31,004 bases of DNA from a virus (IMGVR_UViG_3300042876_000613:1-31004), one strand, 5' to 3'. Numbered from the stretch's first letter, positions 7,506-15,130 are shown. The notes: generated by a model not told the origin, from the sequence alone. Numbers and translations are program-made.

Positions 7506-7852
7506 GCCCGGTCTATACCTCGGAATACGTTCTGCCGATTCTGGAGCGGGCCATTGCCTCGCTCAACGACGAACGCGGCAACGGCGGCGCGGCAAAGGTT
7601 GCCGTTGAACTGAAAACCAGTGACAGCCTGATCAGCCAACTGCGCGCCGGCACATATCCAAAATCCAGTGCCCAAAAATGGTACCGGCTGATCGTCGAAA
7701 AATACGGCTCGGAAACCGTGCATTGTCCGGTGATCGGCGAATCTCTTTCCCTGGAACGCTGCAGCAGGGAGCGTGACCGTCCCTATTCAACCGCTAATCC
7801 AACCAGACGGGCATTCAGTCAGACATGTCCGGAATGTGAAAGGAGAAATTGA
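7502..7852 (+). CDS. early phage HTH-like protein with C-terminal cysteine motif
   Basis: 116 residues from the ATG at 7502, chosen because it overlaps the previous stop (ATGA). The frame is open further upstream, but the better start is here. Residues ~28-55 (GGAAKVAVELKTSDSLISQL) resemble an XRE-type helix-turn-helix. The C-terminal part has cysteines in CPVIGESLSLERC and CPECERRN, which could bind zinc. Probably a small regulator or nucleic-acid-binding protein of the early operon. Function not known. Confidence 0.72.
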   Translation: MSPVYTSEYVLPILERAIASLNDERGNGGAAKVAVELKTSDSLISQLRAGTYPKSSAQKWYRLIVEKYGSETVHCPVIGESLSLERCSRERDRPYSTANPTRRAFSQTCPECERRN

Positions 7853-7854
7853 AC

Positions 7855-7968
7855 ATGATTAAACGCATCTTTAAAGCTGTTTTCAACGCAGTTAAACGGA
7901 TCAAGGATGAACTTGCCTGGGCTCGCATTCGGGTCGATTTTCGCAACGGACGGGGGTATTCGCGATGA
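7855..7968 (+). CDS. 37-residue cationic amphipathic microprotein
   Basis: A short gene with its own AAAGGAG ribosome site 10 bases before the ATG, ending in an ATGA overlap with the next gene. The peptide begins MIKRIFKAVFNAVKRIKDEL; hydrophobic and basic residues alternate with helical period, giving a strongly amphipathic N-terminal helix, then a polar RVDFRNGRGYSR tail. Such helices often bind membranes or nucleic acid. The tight coupling on the downstream side is the main evidence that it is real. Confidence 0.55.
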   Translation: MIKRIFKAVFNAVKRIKDELAWARIRVDFRNGRGYSR

Positions 7969-8159
7969 ACAAATTACTGAACATCGTTCTGCTGGTGGTT
8001 CTTGTGCTGATGGGGGTTCAAGCTGTCTGTGCCATCAAATCCACCACAATTGTCAACGCCCGTAACCAAGCCGAGCTACGTTACTACGAGACGGCCACTC
8101 AAGAGGTTGAACAAAACATGCAGTACCGCAGTCAATTACAGCGCAGGTACATACCATGA
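7965..8159 (+). CDS. small single-span or exported early protein
   Basis: 64 residues with an N-terminal hydrophobic segment (LLNIVLLVVLVLMGVQAV, ~4-21) and a short polar, helical remainder rich in Glu, Gln and Tyr. It could be an inner-membrane protein with a periplasmic tail or have a cleaved signal (after VCA). Both ends overlap neighbours by ATGA. Small membrane proteins in early phage operons are often host-takeover or exclusion factors, but nothing here shows that. Confidence 0.65.
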   Translation: MNKLLNIVLLVVLVLMGVQAVCAIKSTTIVNARNQAELRYYETATQEVEQNMQYRSQLQRRYIP

Positions 8160-8365
8160 CCACACTCAACCCGATCGCACAGACCGCCATTGCCGCGCTG
8201 GATCGCGCCATGGGAGCCAACATGTTCGGCGAAATCCCTGGGCATGGTCCAGCCTGGGCATGTGAACGCTTTGGCGCATACGGCCATTTTTCAGCGGGCT
8301 GCATCAAGTGCACAAGCAGCTTCATAGATAAAAATAACGAACAAATCAAAGGAGCAATGAAATGA
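8156..8365 (+). CDS. small early phage protein of unknown function
   Basis: 69 residues, soluble, with three cysteines (C36 in PAWACERF, then CIKC) that might be a partial metal site. It overlaps both neighbours by ATGA, so it is translationally coupled. A GGAG 6-7 bases before the next ATG lies within its 3' end. No family recognised. Confidence 0.6.
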   Translation: MTTLNPIAQTAIAALDRAMGANMFGEIPGHGPAWACERFGAYGHFSAGCIKCTSSFIDKNNEQIKGAMK

Positions 8366-9198
8366 ATTTTTACAGCTACAGCTTTTACCACGGCATGCAG
8401 TATCACCCAACCGGGCCGGAGGCCAGAGCGACTGCCGATGAAGCAATGCGGATCATGTCCGCTGATACAACCCTGTACAGTGCCGCCGATTTGACGGGCA
8501 TCACCTGGGGCGAGGTCACCGAACGGGCCGCTTCGACAGGTGAAGTCGGTTATGTCCTTAAACGGCAGGATCTTCTCTCCTACATTGATGAACATCCCCA
8601 GGTGATCGACGGCAAGATGCATGACTGCCAGGGCAACCTGATTCTGCTCAAAAACATCCGTGAGACGGATCTGATGTATCACGAGCTGGTGTTGTTCGTC
8701 GCCGTGATCGCAATGGGCCTCAGCGGTAAAATGCAGCGTTTCAAGCGCCGTATCTTTGAAGACGTCACAGCAATGCTGGGCCTGCTATATGAAAAGTTTG
8801 AGGTCGAACGAGGCGGCAAGGAAGGCAACATGACGTTCTTTACCTTCGATCGTAAATTCAAGCTGGTGATAGCTATTCAGAAAGCGATCGGGTTCGGGCC
8901 GGAGCTCCAGGTTGCCAAGGCCAAAATAGACGCCGCACTGGTTGAAATGGACGCCGGTAACGATTCCGACATGAAGACCTTGGCGACAGCGGCATTCACC
9001 ATGGTGGACGGCAAATTGAATGTTGCCGCCGTTCTGCGGTTGCGGACATTGAACATCAAAAATGAGCAGTGGAGAGAGGCGATGCGCATCATTGATGCCG
9101 CCATCATCGTGCTCAGCAGTAAGAAACAGATCAGGCTGTATCGAAGCGACGAACAAGGCGAATACGCCGCCATCCCGCTCGATATCGCGGCGCTGTAA
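8362..9198 (+). CDS. DUF3164 family Mu-like phage protein
   Basis: 278 residues. The C-terminal two thirds match what I recall of DUF3164: DCQGNLILLKNIRETDLMYH, GGKEGNMTFFTFDRKFKLVI, LRLRTLNIKNEQWREAMRII, then a final segment ending IPLDIAAL. The N-terminal ~85 residues are extra. The family occurs in the early region of Mu-like and D3112-like phages, and its job is not established. It lies in the transposition-associated operon, between coupled small genes and the HU gene. Confidence 0.85.
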   Translation: MNFYSYSFYHGMQYHPTGPEARATADEAMRIMSADTTLYSAADLTGITWGEVTERAASTGEVGYVLKRQDLLSYIDEHPQVIDGKMHDCQGNLILLKNIRETDLMYHELVLFVAVIAMGLSGKMQRFKRRIFEDVTAMLGLLYEKFEVERGGKEGNMTFFTFDRKFKLVIAIQKAIGFGPELQVAKAKIDAALVEMDAGNDSDMKTLATAAFTMVDGKLNVAAVLRLRTLNIKNEQWREAMRIIDAAIIVLSSKKQIRLYRSDEQGEYAAIPLDIAAL

Positions 9199-9208
9199 GG
9201 GGGCAACA

Positions 9209-9406
9209 ATGCCGAATATAAGCGCCTTCATATCCACCAGTGTGGATGACTGCCGAATCAGCCTCACACATATCAAAGATATCCAGTTTTGCCGAGATCT
9301 CCTGAAGGAGTGTGAATTGGCAAAGGGCCAAAAGAGCCGCATAACTATTGTCAAGCGCCGTATCAGACAACTGGAGAAGTCCCCCGATTTTGTAGAAGCG
9401 AAATAA
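9209..9406 (+). CDS. small early phage protein of unknown function
   Basis: 65 residues from the ATG at 9209, which follows a GGGGGC ribosome site 11 bases after the DUF3164 stop; the frame is open upstream but overlaps the previous gene heavily. The C-terminal half (KGQKSRITIVKRRIRQLEKS) is a basic helix. No family recognised. Confidence 0.6.
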   Translation: MPNISAFISTSVDDCRISLTHIKDIQFCRDLLKECELAKGQKSRITIVKRRIRQLEKSPDFVEAK

Positions 9407-9453
9407 ATTAACAACCGGCCCAATGGCCGTAAATCAAGCAAGGAGGCAACACA

Positions 9454-9693
9454 ATGGCAAAAGTACTCAACGATGTAGCAGCAAAGGCAGGCGTCAAACC
9501 GGAAGTAGCTCGCAGCGTCCTGGACGCAATCAAGGATATCGTCAATACCGGTGAAAAGGTGCAGCTCCACAAGTTCGGTGCATTTGAACTCAGGAAAACA
9601 GCAGCGCGTAAGGGGATTAACCCGAAAACCAAGGAGCCGATCGACATTCCGGCAGGCACCAAGTTCAGCTTTAAAGCGTCAAAGAAGGGCTGA
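9454..9693 (+). CDS. HU/IHF-family DNA-bending protein
   Basis: 79 residues, against ~90 for HU. It has the family order: two N-terminal helices (LNDVAAKAGVKPEVARSVLD), the beta core VQLHKFGAFELRKTAARKG, the INPKTKEPIDIPAGTKFSFK arm region with the conserved Pro that intercalates into DNA, and a lysine-rich end. HU is a host cofactor for assembling the Mu transpososome, so a phage-encoded copy next to transposition genes could serve that role. It has its own AAGGAGG site and is followed by a long inverted repeat. Confidence 0.93.
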   Translation: MAKVLNDVAAKAGVKPEVARSVLDAIKDIVNTGEKVQLHKFGAFELRKTAARKGINPKTKEPIDIPAGTKFSFKASKKG

Positions 9694-9769
9694 TCGTTGA
9701 ACCGGGGCTTCGGCTCCGCTCAGCCACCGTAGGTTGAGCGGAGCCGAAACCTCCATTGAGCGATCATCG
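9692..9769. terminator. long inverted repeat after the HU gene, terminator or REP-like element
   Basis: A perfect 14-base stem (TTCGGCTCCGCTCA, 9709-9722, with 9735-9748) closes a 12-base loop. Flanking bases (GGGGC with CTCC, and GATCGTTGA with TTGAGCGATC) extend the pairing with mismatches, so the folded element covers nearly the whole gap between HU and the next gene. There is no T-run, so a Rho-independent terminator is not certain. The arm CTTCGGCTCCGCTCAG resembles the short element found at 12105 and 16833. Confidence 0.6.
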
Positions 9770-9780
9770 GGAGACTAACT

Positions 9781-9996
9781 ATGCAGATCACATGCGGCTG
9801 CGGCCATACCGACAAATTCGATGCATTTTGTCATACCACCCTCAGCGGCTGCTTGCCGCCCGGTCAGTTCCAATGCCCTGGGTGCGGGGACGCCTGGCAA
9901 AGAAAAGAATCGGAGTATCGCATCATCCGCGCCGGATCAGAGGCGATGATCATACCGGGCCGGGTCGATATCGTATCGATTGAGCGGCGTCTGTAG
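9781..9996 (+). CDS. small protein with a zinc-ribbon-like cysteine pattern
   Basis: 71 residues with CGCGH near the N-terminus and CPGCGDAW around residue 36, a spacing compatible with a single zinc ribbon. The rest is short beta-like sequence ending IIPGRVDIVSIERRL. It starts with ATG after a CGGGAG site just downstream of the hairpin. A frame at 9756-9983 overlaps it but lacks a plausible composition. Function unknown. Confidence 0.65.
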   Translation: MQITCGCGHTDKFDAFCHTTLSGCLPPGQFQCPGCGDAWQRKESEYRIIRAGSEAMIIPGRVDIVSIERRL

Positions 9997-10020
9997 TCAA
10001 AATCAGAGGAATTAAACCGC

Positions 10021-10302
10021 GTGCAAAACAAGACGAAAAAACAAAAAAAACAGACAAAACGCACGCAGTACATGTGCGCCAAAATGCTGCGCTGGATCCG
10101 TAAGGATATGAAATACGAGCCACGAGATATGTGTGATCAGTTCGAACTGCCGCGCCGGACCTATCAGGATTATGAAGCTGGCAAAAGGGGCATTCCGGCC
10201 AAACTGGCTTTGCTGATCCGTGAGCAGCACAAACACGATCGGGAATGGATAAACGGCATCGGTGACCGCGTCGACGCGGCTGAAAGAGGGAAAAAGGGAT
10301 GA
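10021..10302 (+). CDS. small basic XRE-like helix-turn-helix protein
   Basis: 93 residues from a GTG with AGAGGA upstream; an in-frame ATG at 10072 is the alternative start. The N-terminus is a lysine/glutamine stretch. Residues 36-65 (MCDQFELPRRTYQDYEAGKR then GIPAKLALLIREQ) read as the last four helices of a Cro/CI-type helix-turn-helix. Likely a small transcription factor. It overlaps the next gene by ATGA. Confidence 0.7.
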   Translation: MQNKTKKQKKQTKRTQYMCAKMLRWIRKDMKYEPRDMCDQFELPRRTYQDYEAGKRGIPAKLALLIREQHKHDREWINGIGDRVDAAERGKKG

Positions 10303-10688
10303 AAAGCGCTAAGACCAAATACTGCCGCACGTTCTTTATCGCCAACCGCTCAATCGCCAGCCAGCTGCCGATCGGTTTCCCGATCAACGATGTGTCATGG
10401 CATAAAATGACTGTTTCTTGCGGTATCTGCCACCAGGATCTGCCTGATCACCACACACGCGGCACGGTCACAAGCCTTATCCCCAGCGTCATCACCATCG
10501 AATCCGTGTCGCTCTGTAAAGATTGCCTCAGCCTGATCCATGGCATCTACCGGTTTCGCTCTGATGGCTCGGTGGAATACACCAACCAGGACGGGCAATG
10601 GGTCAGATCGCAAGGCCGCCGCGTTACCTGGTGGACGCGATTGGTAGATCGAGTAAAGCAGTTAAAACCACTGTGGGAGAACCTGTAA
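10299..10688 (+). CDS. phage protein with CxxC pairs, possible zinc-binding
   Basis: 129 residues. CGICHQDL (about residue 41) and CKDC (about 73) form two Cys pairs ~30 residues apart, as in a zinc finger of the treble-clef or ribbon type. The C-terminal third has GSVEYTNQDGQW and a Trp/Arg-rich basic end. Overlaps the previous gene (ATGA) and the next (TAATG). Unknown function; a nucleic-acid-binding role fits the cluster of small Cys/HTH genes around it. Confidence 0.65.
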   Translation: MKSAKTKYCRTFFIANRSIASQLPIGFPINDVSWHKMTVSCGICHQDLPDHHTRGTVTSLIPSVITIESVSLCKDCLSLIHGIYRFRSDGSVEYTNQDGQWVRSQGRRVTWWTRLVDRVKQLKPLWENL

Positions 10689-11647
10689 TGACAACATCAG
10701 CCGCCGAATGGCTCGCCCAAAACAGCATCGACTGCCAGCCACTGGGTGCGCGGATCAGCAAGGAACAATGCCAGGCCAATCAGGGGCACACCTACGCCTG
10801 CGAAAGCTGCCCGATCGGCGGTGCCAAATACGCCGGACCGGCAAAAGTGAAGCCAAGAACCACCGGGCGAAAACGTCAGGCATTGGCCGAGCCGGAAACA
10901 CAAATCAATGTGGAAACTACATTAAAACCTGTGTACCGGGCTCCAAAACCATTGCGGGCCACCGTAGCAGTAGTAGAACCGGCCAAACAGCCACAAAAGC
11001 CCGCTGAATCACTCCCTGTGGTACAGCCACTGCCACCGGTTGAACCGCAACAGTCACGCGGCACCAAACCTGTTAAATGGATCTTCACGCCTCAGATGGA
11101 TGCTCAGATTACCGAAACCTATCGTACCGCCACAGGTGACAACCAGGTCAACGAACTGGCCGAAAAGTTTAGATATCCCCGCTGGGCTGTCAGCCGCCGT
11201 GCCCGCGATATCGGTGCATACGAAATGCGGATCAAAGAGCCGAACTGGTCTGATGAAGAATTACGGGTGCTCAATAATAACGCCCACATGACTCCGGAAC
11301 GCATCCGGCTTGCACTCAAAATGGCCGGATTCAATCGCAGTACTACCGGAATACTCCTCAAACGAAAACGCCTCGGCATGTTGCAAAACCTGCCGGGTCA
11401 ATCGGCAACATCGCTGGCCAAATGTTTTGGCGCAGATGCCAAGATGATCACCGGCTGGATTGAGAACGGCTGGCTGAAAGCCGAAAAGCGCGGCACTCAC
11501 CGCACTGAAAAACAGGGCGGCGATATGTATTACATCCTGACCAGCGACGTCCGTGAATTCATCATCGACAACATCGGCGTTATTGATATCCGCAAAGTCG
11601 ACAAGTTCTGGTTTGTAGACATGCTGGCTCGCAAGGAGGCCGCTTGA
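10688..11647 (+). CDS. modular phage DNA-binding protein (Cys motif, Pro-rich linker, Myb/HTH-like C-terminus)
   Basis: 319 residues from the ATG at 10688, chosen over an upstream in-frame start because it overlaps the previous stop (TAATG). The N-terminus has Cys at IDCQPLG, KEQCQ and CESCPIG, which may bind metal. A Lys/Pro-rich linker (~55-130) follows. The C-terminal half contains WIFTPQMDAQITETYR and WSDEELRVLNNNAHMTPERI, two SANT/Myb- or GcrA-like three-helix units, then an MerR/excisionase-like segment (MITGWIENGWLKAEKRG). Probably a DNA-binding regulator. The family name is not known to me. Confidence 0.7.
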   Translation: MTTSAAEWLAQNSIDCQPLGARISKEQCQANQGHTYACESCPIGGAKYAGPAKVKPRTTGRKRQALAEPETQINVETTLKPVYRAPKPLRATVAVVEPAKQPQKPAESLPVVQPLPPVEPQQSRGTKPVKWIFTPQMDAQITETYRTATGDNQVNELAEKFRYPRWAVSRRARDIGAYEMRIKEPNWSDEELRVLNNNAHMTPERIRLALKMAGFNRSTTGILLKRKRLGMLQNLPGQSATSLAKCFGADAKMITGWIENGWLKAEKRGTHRTEKQGGDMYYILTSDVREFIIDNIGVIDIRKVDKFWFVDMLARKEAA

Positions 11648-11648
11648 C

Positions 11649-12134
11649 ATGGAATTAACCGTTCAAGGCTATCCCGTCCACCGGGGCGGCTATGTATCAA
11701 AGACCGTGCAGGCTCACGCGCACATGATCAAGTGGCAATCCGGCACTGAAAACGCTCCGGATCAATGGCTGCGCGCCCTGGTCGCCCGTTATCTCGAACT
11801 GTTCTATATCAAACGCCTGGAAGGCCACCCATCCGCCGAGGCATTGCCGATCGTGGCTGAGTCCTGGATTGAAGACGTCGGCTACAACCTGACTGAGGCC
11901 GATGCTGATCGCGTTACACGCGGCTTTATGCTGCTATCGCGCAGCATCCGGAAGTGGCCGCAACCGTGTGAATTGATCAAGTCAATGCCGGGGCGCGCTG
12001 TTTCCCCTGGGGCCACTTCGTCAAAGGCCGAGATAAACGAACCGGAAACTGATCACGCACTGGCCAGTGAATCACTGGACAACATACTGAACATGTTTAA
12101 CGACCCTTCGACTTCGCTCAGGACAGGAGTTTAA
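11649..12134 (+). CDS. phage protein of unknown function with a repeat-derived C-terminal tail
   Basis: 161 residues, soluble, helical, with the central segment LVARYLELFYIKRLEGHPSA. A helical phage protein of this sort is common before gemA in transposable phages, with no known function. AAGGAGG lies ~9 bases before the ATG. The last residues, DPSTSLRTGV, are encoded by a short dispersed element (12105-12124), so the original C-terminus has probably been replaced. Confidence 0.65.
   Translation: MELTVQGYPVHRGGYVSKTVQAHAHMIKWQSGTENAPDQWLRALVARYLELFYIKRLEGHPSAEALPIVAESWIEDVGYNLTEADADRVTRGFMLLSRSIRKWPQPCELIKSMPGRAVSPGATSSKAEINEPETDHALASESLDNILNMFNDPSTSLRTGV
12105..12124 (+). repeat. short dispersed element, copy inside a gene end
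   Basis: CCTTCGACTTCGCTCAGGAC. Almost the same sequence occurs at 16833-16852 (TCCTTCGGCTTCGCTCAGGA), and an inverted pair of a related arm occurs at 9708-9748. Here it supplies the last codons (STSLRTG) of the gene ending at 12134. Sequences of the type CTTCGACTTCGCTCAG are frequent REP-like repeats in many bacterial genomes. Confidence 0.6.
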
Positions 12135-12137
12135 ACC

Positions 12138-12836
12138 ATGGTTAAAACAACGACAAAACCTAAGAGAAAGCCCGCTCCGCGCGGTGCCGAAAAATACCGT
12201 GACGCCGAGATCAAGAAGATCCAGATCGCCAAGCGCTGGGCCGTGGATAACTGTGCTGGTTTCGATGACGATATGTATCGCGATCTGCTCCAGGAAGCTG
12301 GCGGTAAACGCAGCTGCACCGATCTCGACTGGCGTGGCCGCATGGCCGCATTGAAGCGTTTTGAAGAGTTGGGCTGGAAACCTTTACCTGCCAAGGGTGC
12401 CCGCCCTGCCGCTGATCGCCCCAGTCGCCGCCTTGCCGATGACGACAAGAGCAAAATGTGCCGTGGCCTCTGGATCGACCTGCACACCCTGGCTGCTGTC
12501 CGGAACAGCAGCGAAAAGGCCCTCAACTCATACGTGCTGCGCATGACCAAAGTGGCGGATCTCTCCTGGTGCAGCGACCAGCAGAAATACGTCGTCATCG
12601 AAGCGCTCAAGGACTGGCGGGCGCGGACGTCTCTGAAACTCATGAAGGAACGAAGCCTCAAAGACTTCCAGTTTGCCATTCCGGATGCGCTTTGCTCCGA
12701 GCTGCAGGTAGTGCTGCGGGCCTTAAGGCTCGGTGAGCAGCCCAAGGACTCCGCCGTTGACCGTCTGGGTGCTGCCGGATACCAGATGCTCTGTGAGTAC
12801 AAAAAATGGGAAGGTGAGGCCTACGCCAGGTTATGA
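12138..12836 (+). CDS. gemA: GemA-like regulatory protein (DUF1018)
   Basis: 232 residues. The first ~80 fit GemA/DUF1018: IKKIQIAKRWAVDN, a DDDMYRDLLQEAGGKRSCTD segment, then RMAALKRFEELGWKP. A second part (LADDDKSKMCRGLWIDLHTL, then STYVLRM-like and QKYVVIEALKDWR) matches the usual C-terminal region. In Mu, GemA (gp16) alters host gene expression and DNA supercoiling state. It sits right before the Mor-type gene, as in Mu, and overlaps it by ATGA. Confidence 0.88.
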   Translation: MVKTTTKPKRKPAPRGAEKYRDAEIKKIQIAKRWAVDNCAGFDDDMYRDLLQEAGGKRSCTDLDWRGRMAALKRFEELGWKPLPAKGARPAADRPSRRLADDDKSKMCRGLWIDLHTLAAVRNSSEKALNSYVLRMTKVADLSWCSDQQKYVVIEALKDWRARTSLKLMKERSLKDFQFAIPDALCSELQVVLRALRLGEQPKDSAVDRLGAAGYQMLCEYKKWEGEAYARL

Positions 12837-13528
12837 CACCTGCTCTCGACTGCATACGTGTCGAAGTGACGCGAGTACTGGAGGCCCGAGGCATCGCGCC
12901 CCGCCGGGCAACGCGCGCCGCCGTGCGGTTGGTACGCGGTCTGTCTCTGGCTGATCGCAAGGCCAGCGAACCATGCGAAACGCTCTACAATATGCGCGAT
13001 CGCATCGCCGAGCTGCTCCAGGATCACGGCATGGATGAAGCAATTTCCGAAGCGGTTGCCGGGCAAATTATCGACTGGCTGCGCAAAAGCTGGGGTGGCA
13101 GGTCTCTGACCCGGCAATGGTGGGGCTTTGTAACCGGCGGTCTGCAGGCCAGCAGTATCGAGGTGGATGGTGAACTATTTCCGATGTTTTCAGACCCGGT
13201 CAAGTCGAGGCGTGGGCGTGAGCTGCGGGCGGTGGTGTGGGCAACTCTGGTATTTTCCCGCTCGGCGGAGAGGGCTATCATCCCCCGGCCTTGCTACCTT
13301 GCTACCGAGATCGCCGCCCTGGTTGAACATGAGTGGGCCACGATCTACGTGCCAAAAGGAGAAGAGATCGACCGGCAGACACGAGACAGAGAGATATACA
13401 AAGCCTTTGACGGTCTGGGCAATATCGACAAGATGACCGCCCTGGGAGTCAGCCAGAGCACGGCGTATGAGGTTTACAAGCGGGTTGCCGCTGAGAAGGT
13501 AAAACGGGAACAGCCGGAGCTGTTTTGA
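12833..13528 (+). CDS. mor: Mor/C-type transcription activator, about twice the usual length
   Basis: 231 residues, against 129 for Mu Mor and 140 for C. The C-terminal ~65 residues are the clearest match: ATIYVPKGEEIDRQTRDREI followed by the helix-turn-helix KMTALGVSQSTAYEVYKRVA. A dimerisation-like segment with ISEAVAGQIIDWLRKSWGG lies near residues 63-86, but is separated from YVPKG by about 75 residues that include a Trp-rich stretch and ELRAVVWATLVFSRSAERAI. There is also an N-terminal extension. Mor activates middle transcription in Mu. Since no C gene is visible, this protein may act directly on the late modules at 16.9 and 25.0 kb. Confidence 0.8.
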   Translation: MTPALDCIRVEVTRVLEARGIAPRRATRAAVRLVRGLSLADRKASEPCETLYNMRDRIAELLQDHGMDEAISEAVAGQIIDWLRKSWGGRSLTRQWWGFVTGGLQASSIEVDGELFPMFSDPVKSRRGRELRAVVWATLVFSRSAERAIIPRPCYLATEIAALVEHEWATIYVPKGEEIDRQTRDREIYKAFDGLGNIDKMTALGVSQSTAYEVYKRVAAEKVKREQPELF

Positions 13529-13579
13529 TACTCTTGTGCTAAACATGAAAAAAACTGGGGCAGTGAAAAGGAGAAACAC

Positions 13580-14182
13580 ATGAAATATTTTATGAATGCA
13601 ATGATGTTGGTGTGCTGTATTTGTTGGTTGGCTGGATGCGCTGCATCCACTCCAAAATGCACCAATGTAGCACTATACGATTACGATAATGACGAATGGA
13701 TACAAGCAGTTCACTGGTTCCAGGCCGACTACTACGATCATCCGTTCATAGGATTTGATGGTCTGGCTGTGACCACAAAATATTTAGGTCAAGGGGCGCA
13801 AGCTCCGGCAGCGGGATGCAAAAACCCCGCTGAACTAAATGGTTGGTATTCTGTCAACATACCTATAGGCCAGGGAACATATGTGCTAGTTGGAAAAGGG
13901 TGGGGCAATTCTATTGATGTTACACCAAATTCTATCAGTCAAAAAAATATGAAACGTATAACAGAAAATTCACTGGATAATTTAGAAACCGTCAAATCGC
14001 TGGAATCAAATGATTGCCATACTATAGAAATATGCGGTCCGAGGCGGCCAATGAAGATGCGAGACCTCCAAGAATGGGTCAGCCAGTTCGACTCTGAAGA
14101 CAGCGTTGAAATTGAGGGCACAATAATCGGAGAATCTGGCGGAGCACATTATCTATTTACCAAAGAAGGTGATGCAACATAA
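13580..14182 (+). CDS. predicted outer-surface lipoprotein, cargo
   Basis: 200 residues with a lipoprotein signal: hydrophobic MMLVCCICW then lipobox LAGC with the acylated Cys at residue 20, and AASTP at +1 to +5, so no Asp retention signal at +2. The mature part is polar, with aromatic-rich FQADYYDHPFIGFDGL and several cysteines (AAGCKNP, NDCHTIEICG) that could form disulphides. AAAAGGAG precedes the ATG. It is AT-rich and is the first gene after Mor. Prophage lipoproteins often block superinfection, but that is only a possibility here. Confidence 0.75.
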   Translation: MKYFMNAMMLVCCICWLAGCAASTPKCTNVALYDYDNDEWIQAVHWFQADYYDHPFIGFDGLAVTTKYLGQGAQAPAAGCKNPAELNGWYSVNIPIGQGTYVLVGKGWGNSIDVTPNSISQKNMKRITENSLDNLETVKSLESNDCHTIEICGPRRPMKMRDLQEWVSQFDSEDSVEIEGTIIGESGGAHYLFTKEGDAT

Positions 14183-14241
14183 AGTTTTAGATCAGCGGAG
14201 GCGGTATCCGTGGTGTTTTGGTGTCATGAAAGGAAATGATA

Positions 14242-14613
14242 ATGAAAAACAAATTGCACATTTTGCAGCACTCACTTGGTCTGGATCAGTATGGAGAAGG
14301 TCTGCAGTATCGCAACCATTTCGCCACTGGTCCCGGAGGTCAGGATTTCGTGGATTGTGTCGCCCTAGCCGAAATGGGACTGATGGAGGATTGCGGCACT
14401 CGCTCATTCACTGGAAACATACACTGTTTTGTTGTAACGGCGGAAGGTATTGATTATGTGGCACAGAATAGTCCGAAACGTCCGCCTGCTCTGAAAATAT
14501 CCCGCAGCAAGCAGCGTTACCGTGACTATTTACGAGTTGCCGACTGTTTTGAGGATTTTTACCATTATCTGAAATGCAAAGAGGAAGAACGCCGATATGG
14601 TTTGTCGGCATAA
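14242..14613 (+). CDS. phage-associated hypothetical protein
   Basis: 123 residues from ATG 14242; this start is 8 bases from AAAGGA, whereas the ATG at 14236 is too close. The pattern HSLGLDQYGEGLQYRNHFAT, GLMED, then a FVVTAEGIDYVA segment and SRSKQRYRDYLRVAD matches a common small phage family that I know only as hypothetical (LGL...YRNHF...SQxRYRxYLR). No function known. Followed by an imperfect hairpin before the next gene. Confidence 0.75.
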   Translation: MKNKLHILQHSLGLDQYGEGLQYRNHFATGPGGQDFVDCVALAEMGLMEDCGTRSFTGNIHCFVVTAEGIDYVAQNSPKRPPALKISRSKQRYRDYLRVADCFEDFYHYLKCKEEERRYGLSA

Positions 14614-14621
14614 CGGCTTTG

Positions 14622-14659
14622 CCTTGTAGGGCGGAGCGTAGCGGAGATCCCAACCAAGG
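14622..14659. other. imperfect hairpin in an intergenic gap
   Basis: CCTTG (14622-14626) pairs with CAAGG (14655-14659), with an inner GGG/CCC pair, around a purine-rich loop GCGGAGCGTAGCGGAG. No T-run follows. The stem is weak, so any terminator role is doubtful. Confidence 0.25.
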
Positions 14660-14692
14660 GCGGGGTTAAATTTTGCAAAAGGACGAACGAAA

Positions 14693-15130
14693 ATGAATCT
14701 ACAAATCGTAAAGCAGGCCATGAAGGAAAACCAGCTCCGCTCCTCTCATGTTGACTGGCTGATTGAGCAGGTCGAACAGGCACAGGACATGGAGCGTAAC
14801 TACATACACCAGTTGGGAGAGATGGCGCGGCTCTCCGATGTGGTTTGTGGCGCGGTTCTGAGCTACAGCAACACTGATCTTTTCCCGGAAAATGAAACAG
14901 CCGCTGCGAACGAGATTATGCAGTACGTCGATGCCGTGCGGCCTGGAGAAGGCGAAAAGAAAGCGAAATGGTGTGTCCACATTATCGGCCCTGATGATAT
15001 TCACCCCTGCGTTGGCGAGTTCGACGCCCTGCGGAAGGCGAACCATCACAACGTCTCTTTTGCTAAACTCATGGCTGATGATCCCTCACCCAATGATCCG
15101 TACTGCGTTGCAGTTGCAGAGCAAATCTAA
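14693..15130 (+). CDS. phage-associated hypothetical protein
   Basis: 145 residues. The N-terminal half is helical with VDWLIEQVEQAQDMERNYIH, coiled-coil-like. The C-terminal half, WCVHIIGPDDIHPCVGEFDA followed by LRKANHHN and DDPSPNDPYCVAVA, matches a small domain common in phage and prophage proteins (VHxxGPDD...ALxxAN...PYxPxxxA). No function known. Its stop overlaps the next start (TAATG). Confidence 0.7.
   Translation: MNLQIVKQAMKENQLRSSHVDWLIEQVEQAQDMERNYIHQLGEMARLSDVVCGAVLSYSNTDLFPENETAAANEIMQYVDAVRPGEGEKKAKWCVHIIGPDDIHPCVGEFDALRKANHHNVSFAKLMADDPSPNDPYCVAVAEQI

Noticed and set aside
6912-9693. A Mu Gam-type nuclease inhibitor among the early genes
   Set aside because: None of the early proteins shows the Gam pattern of a long coiled coil with the expected length; DUF3164 occupies the region instead.
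9756-9983. 75-residue frame overlapping the zinc-ribbon-like gene
   Set aside because: Starts inside the inverted repeat, composition is Arg/His/Pro-rich as for a shadow, and the 9781 frame has the ribosome site and Cys motif.
12131-12802. 223-residue minus-strand open frame over gemA
   Set aside because: Ser/Arg-rich antisense product; gemA is supported by family pattern and ATGA coupling.
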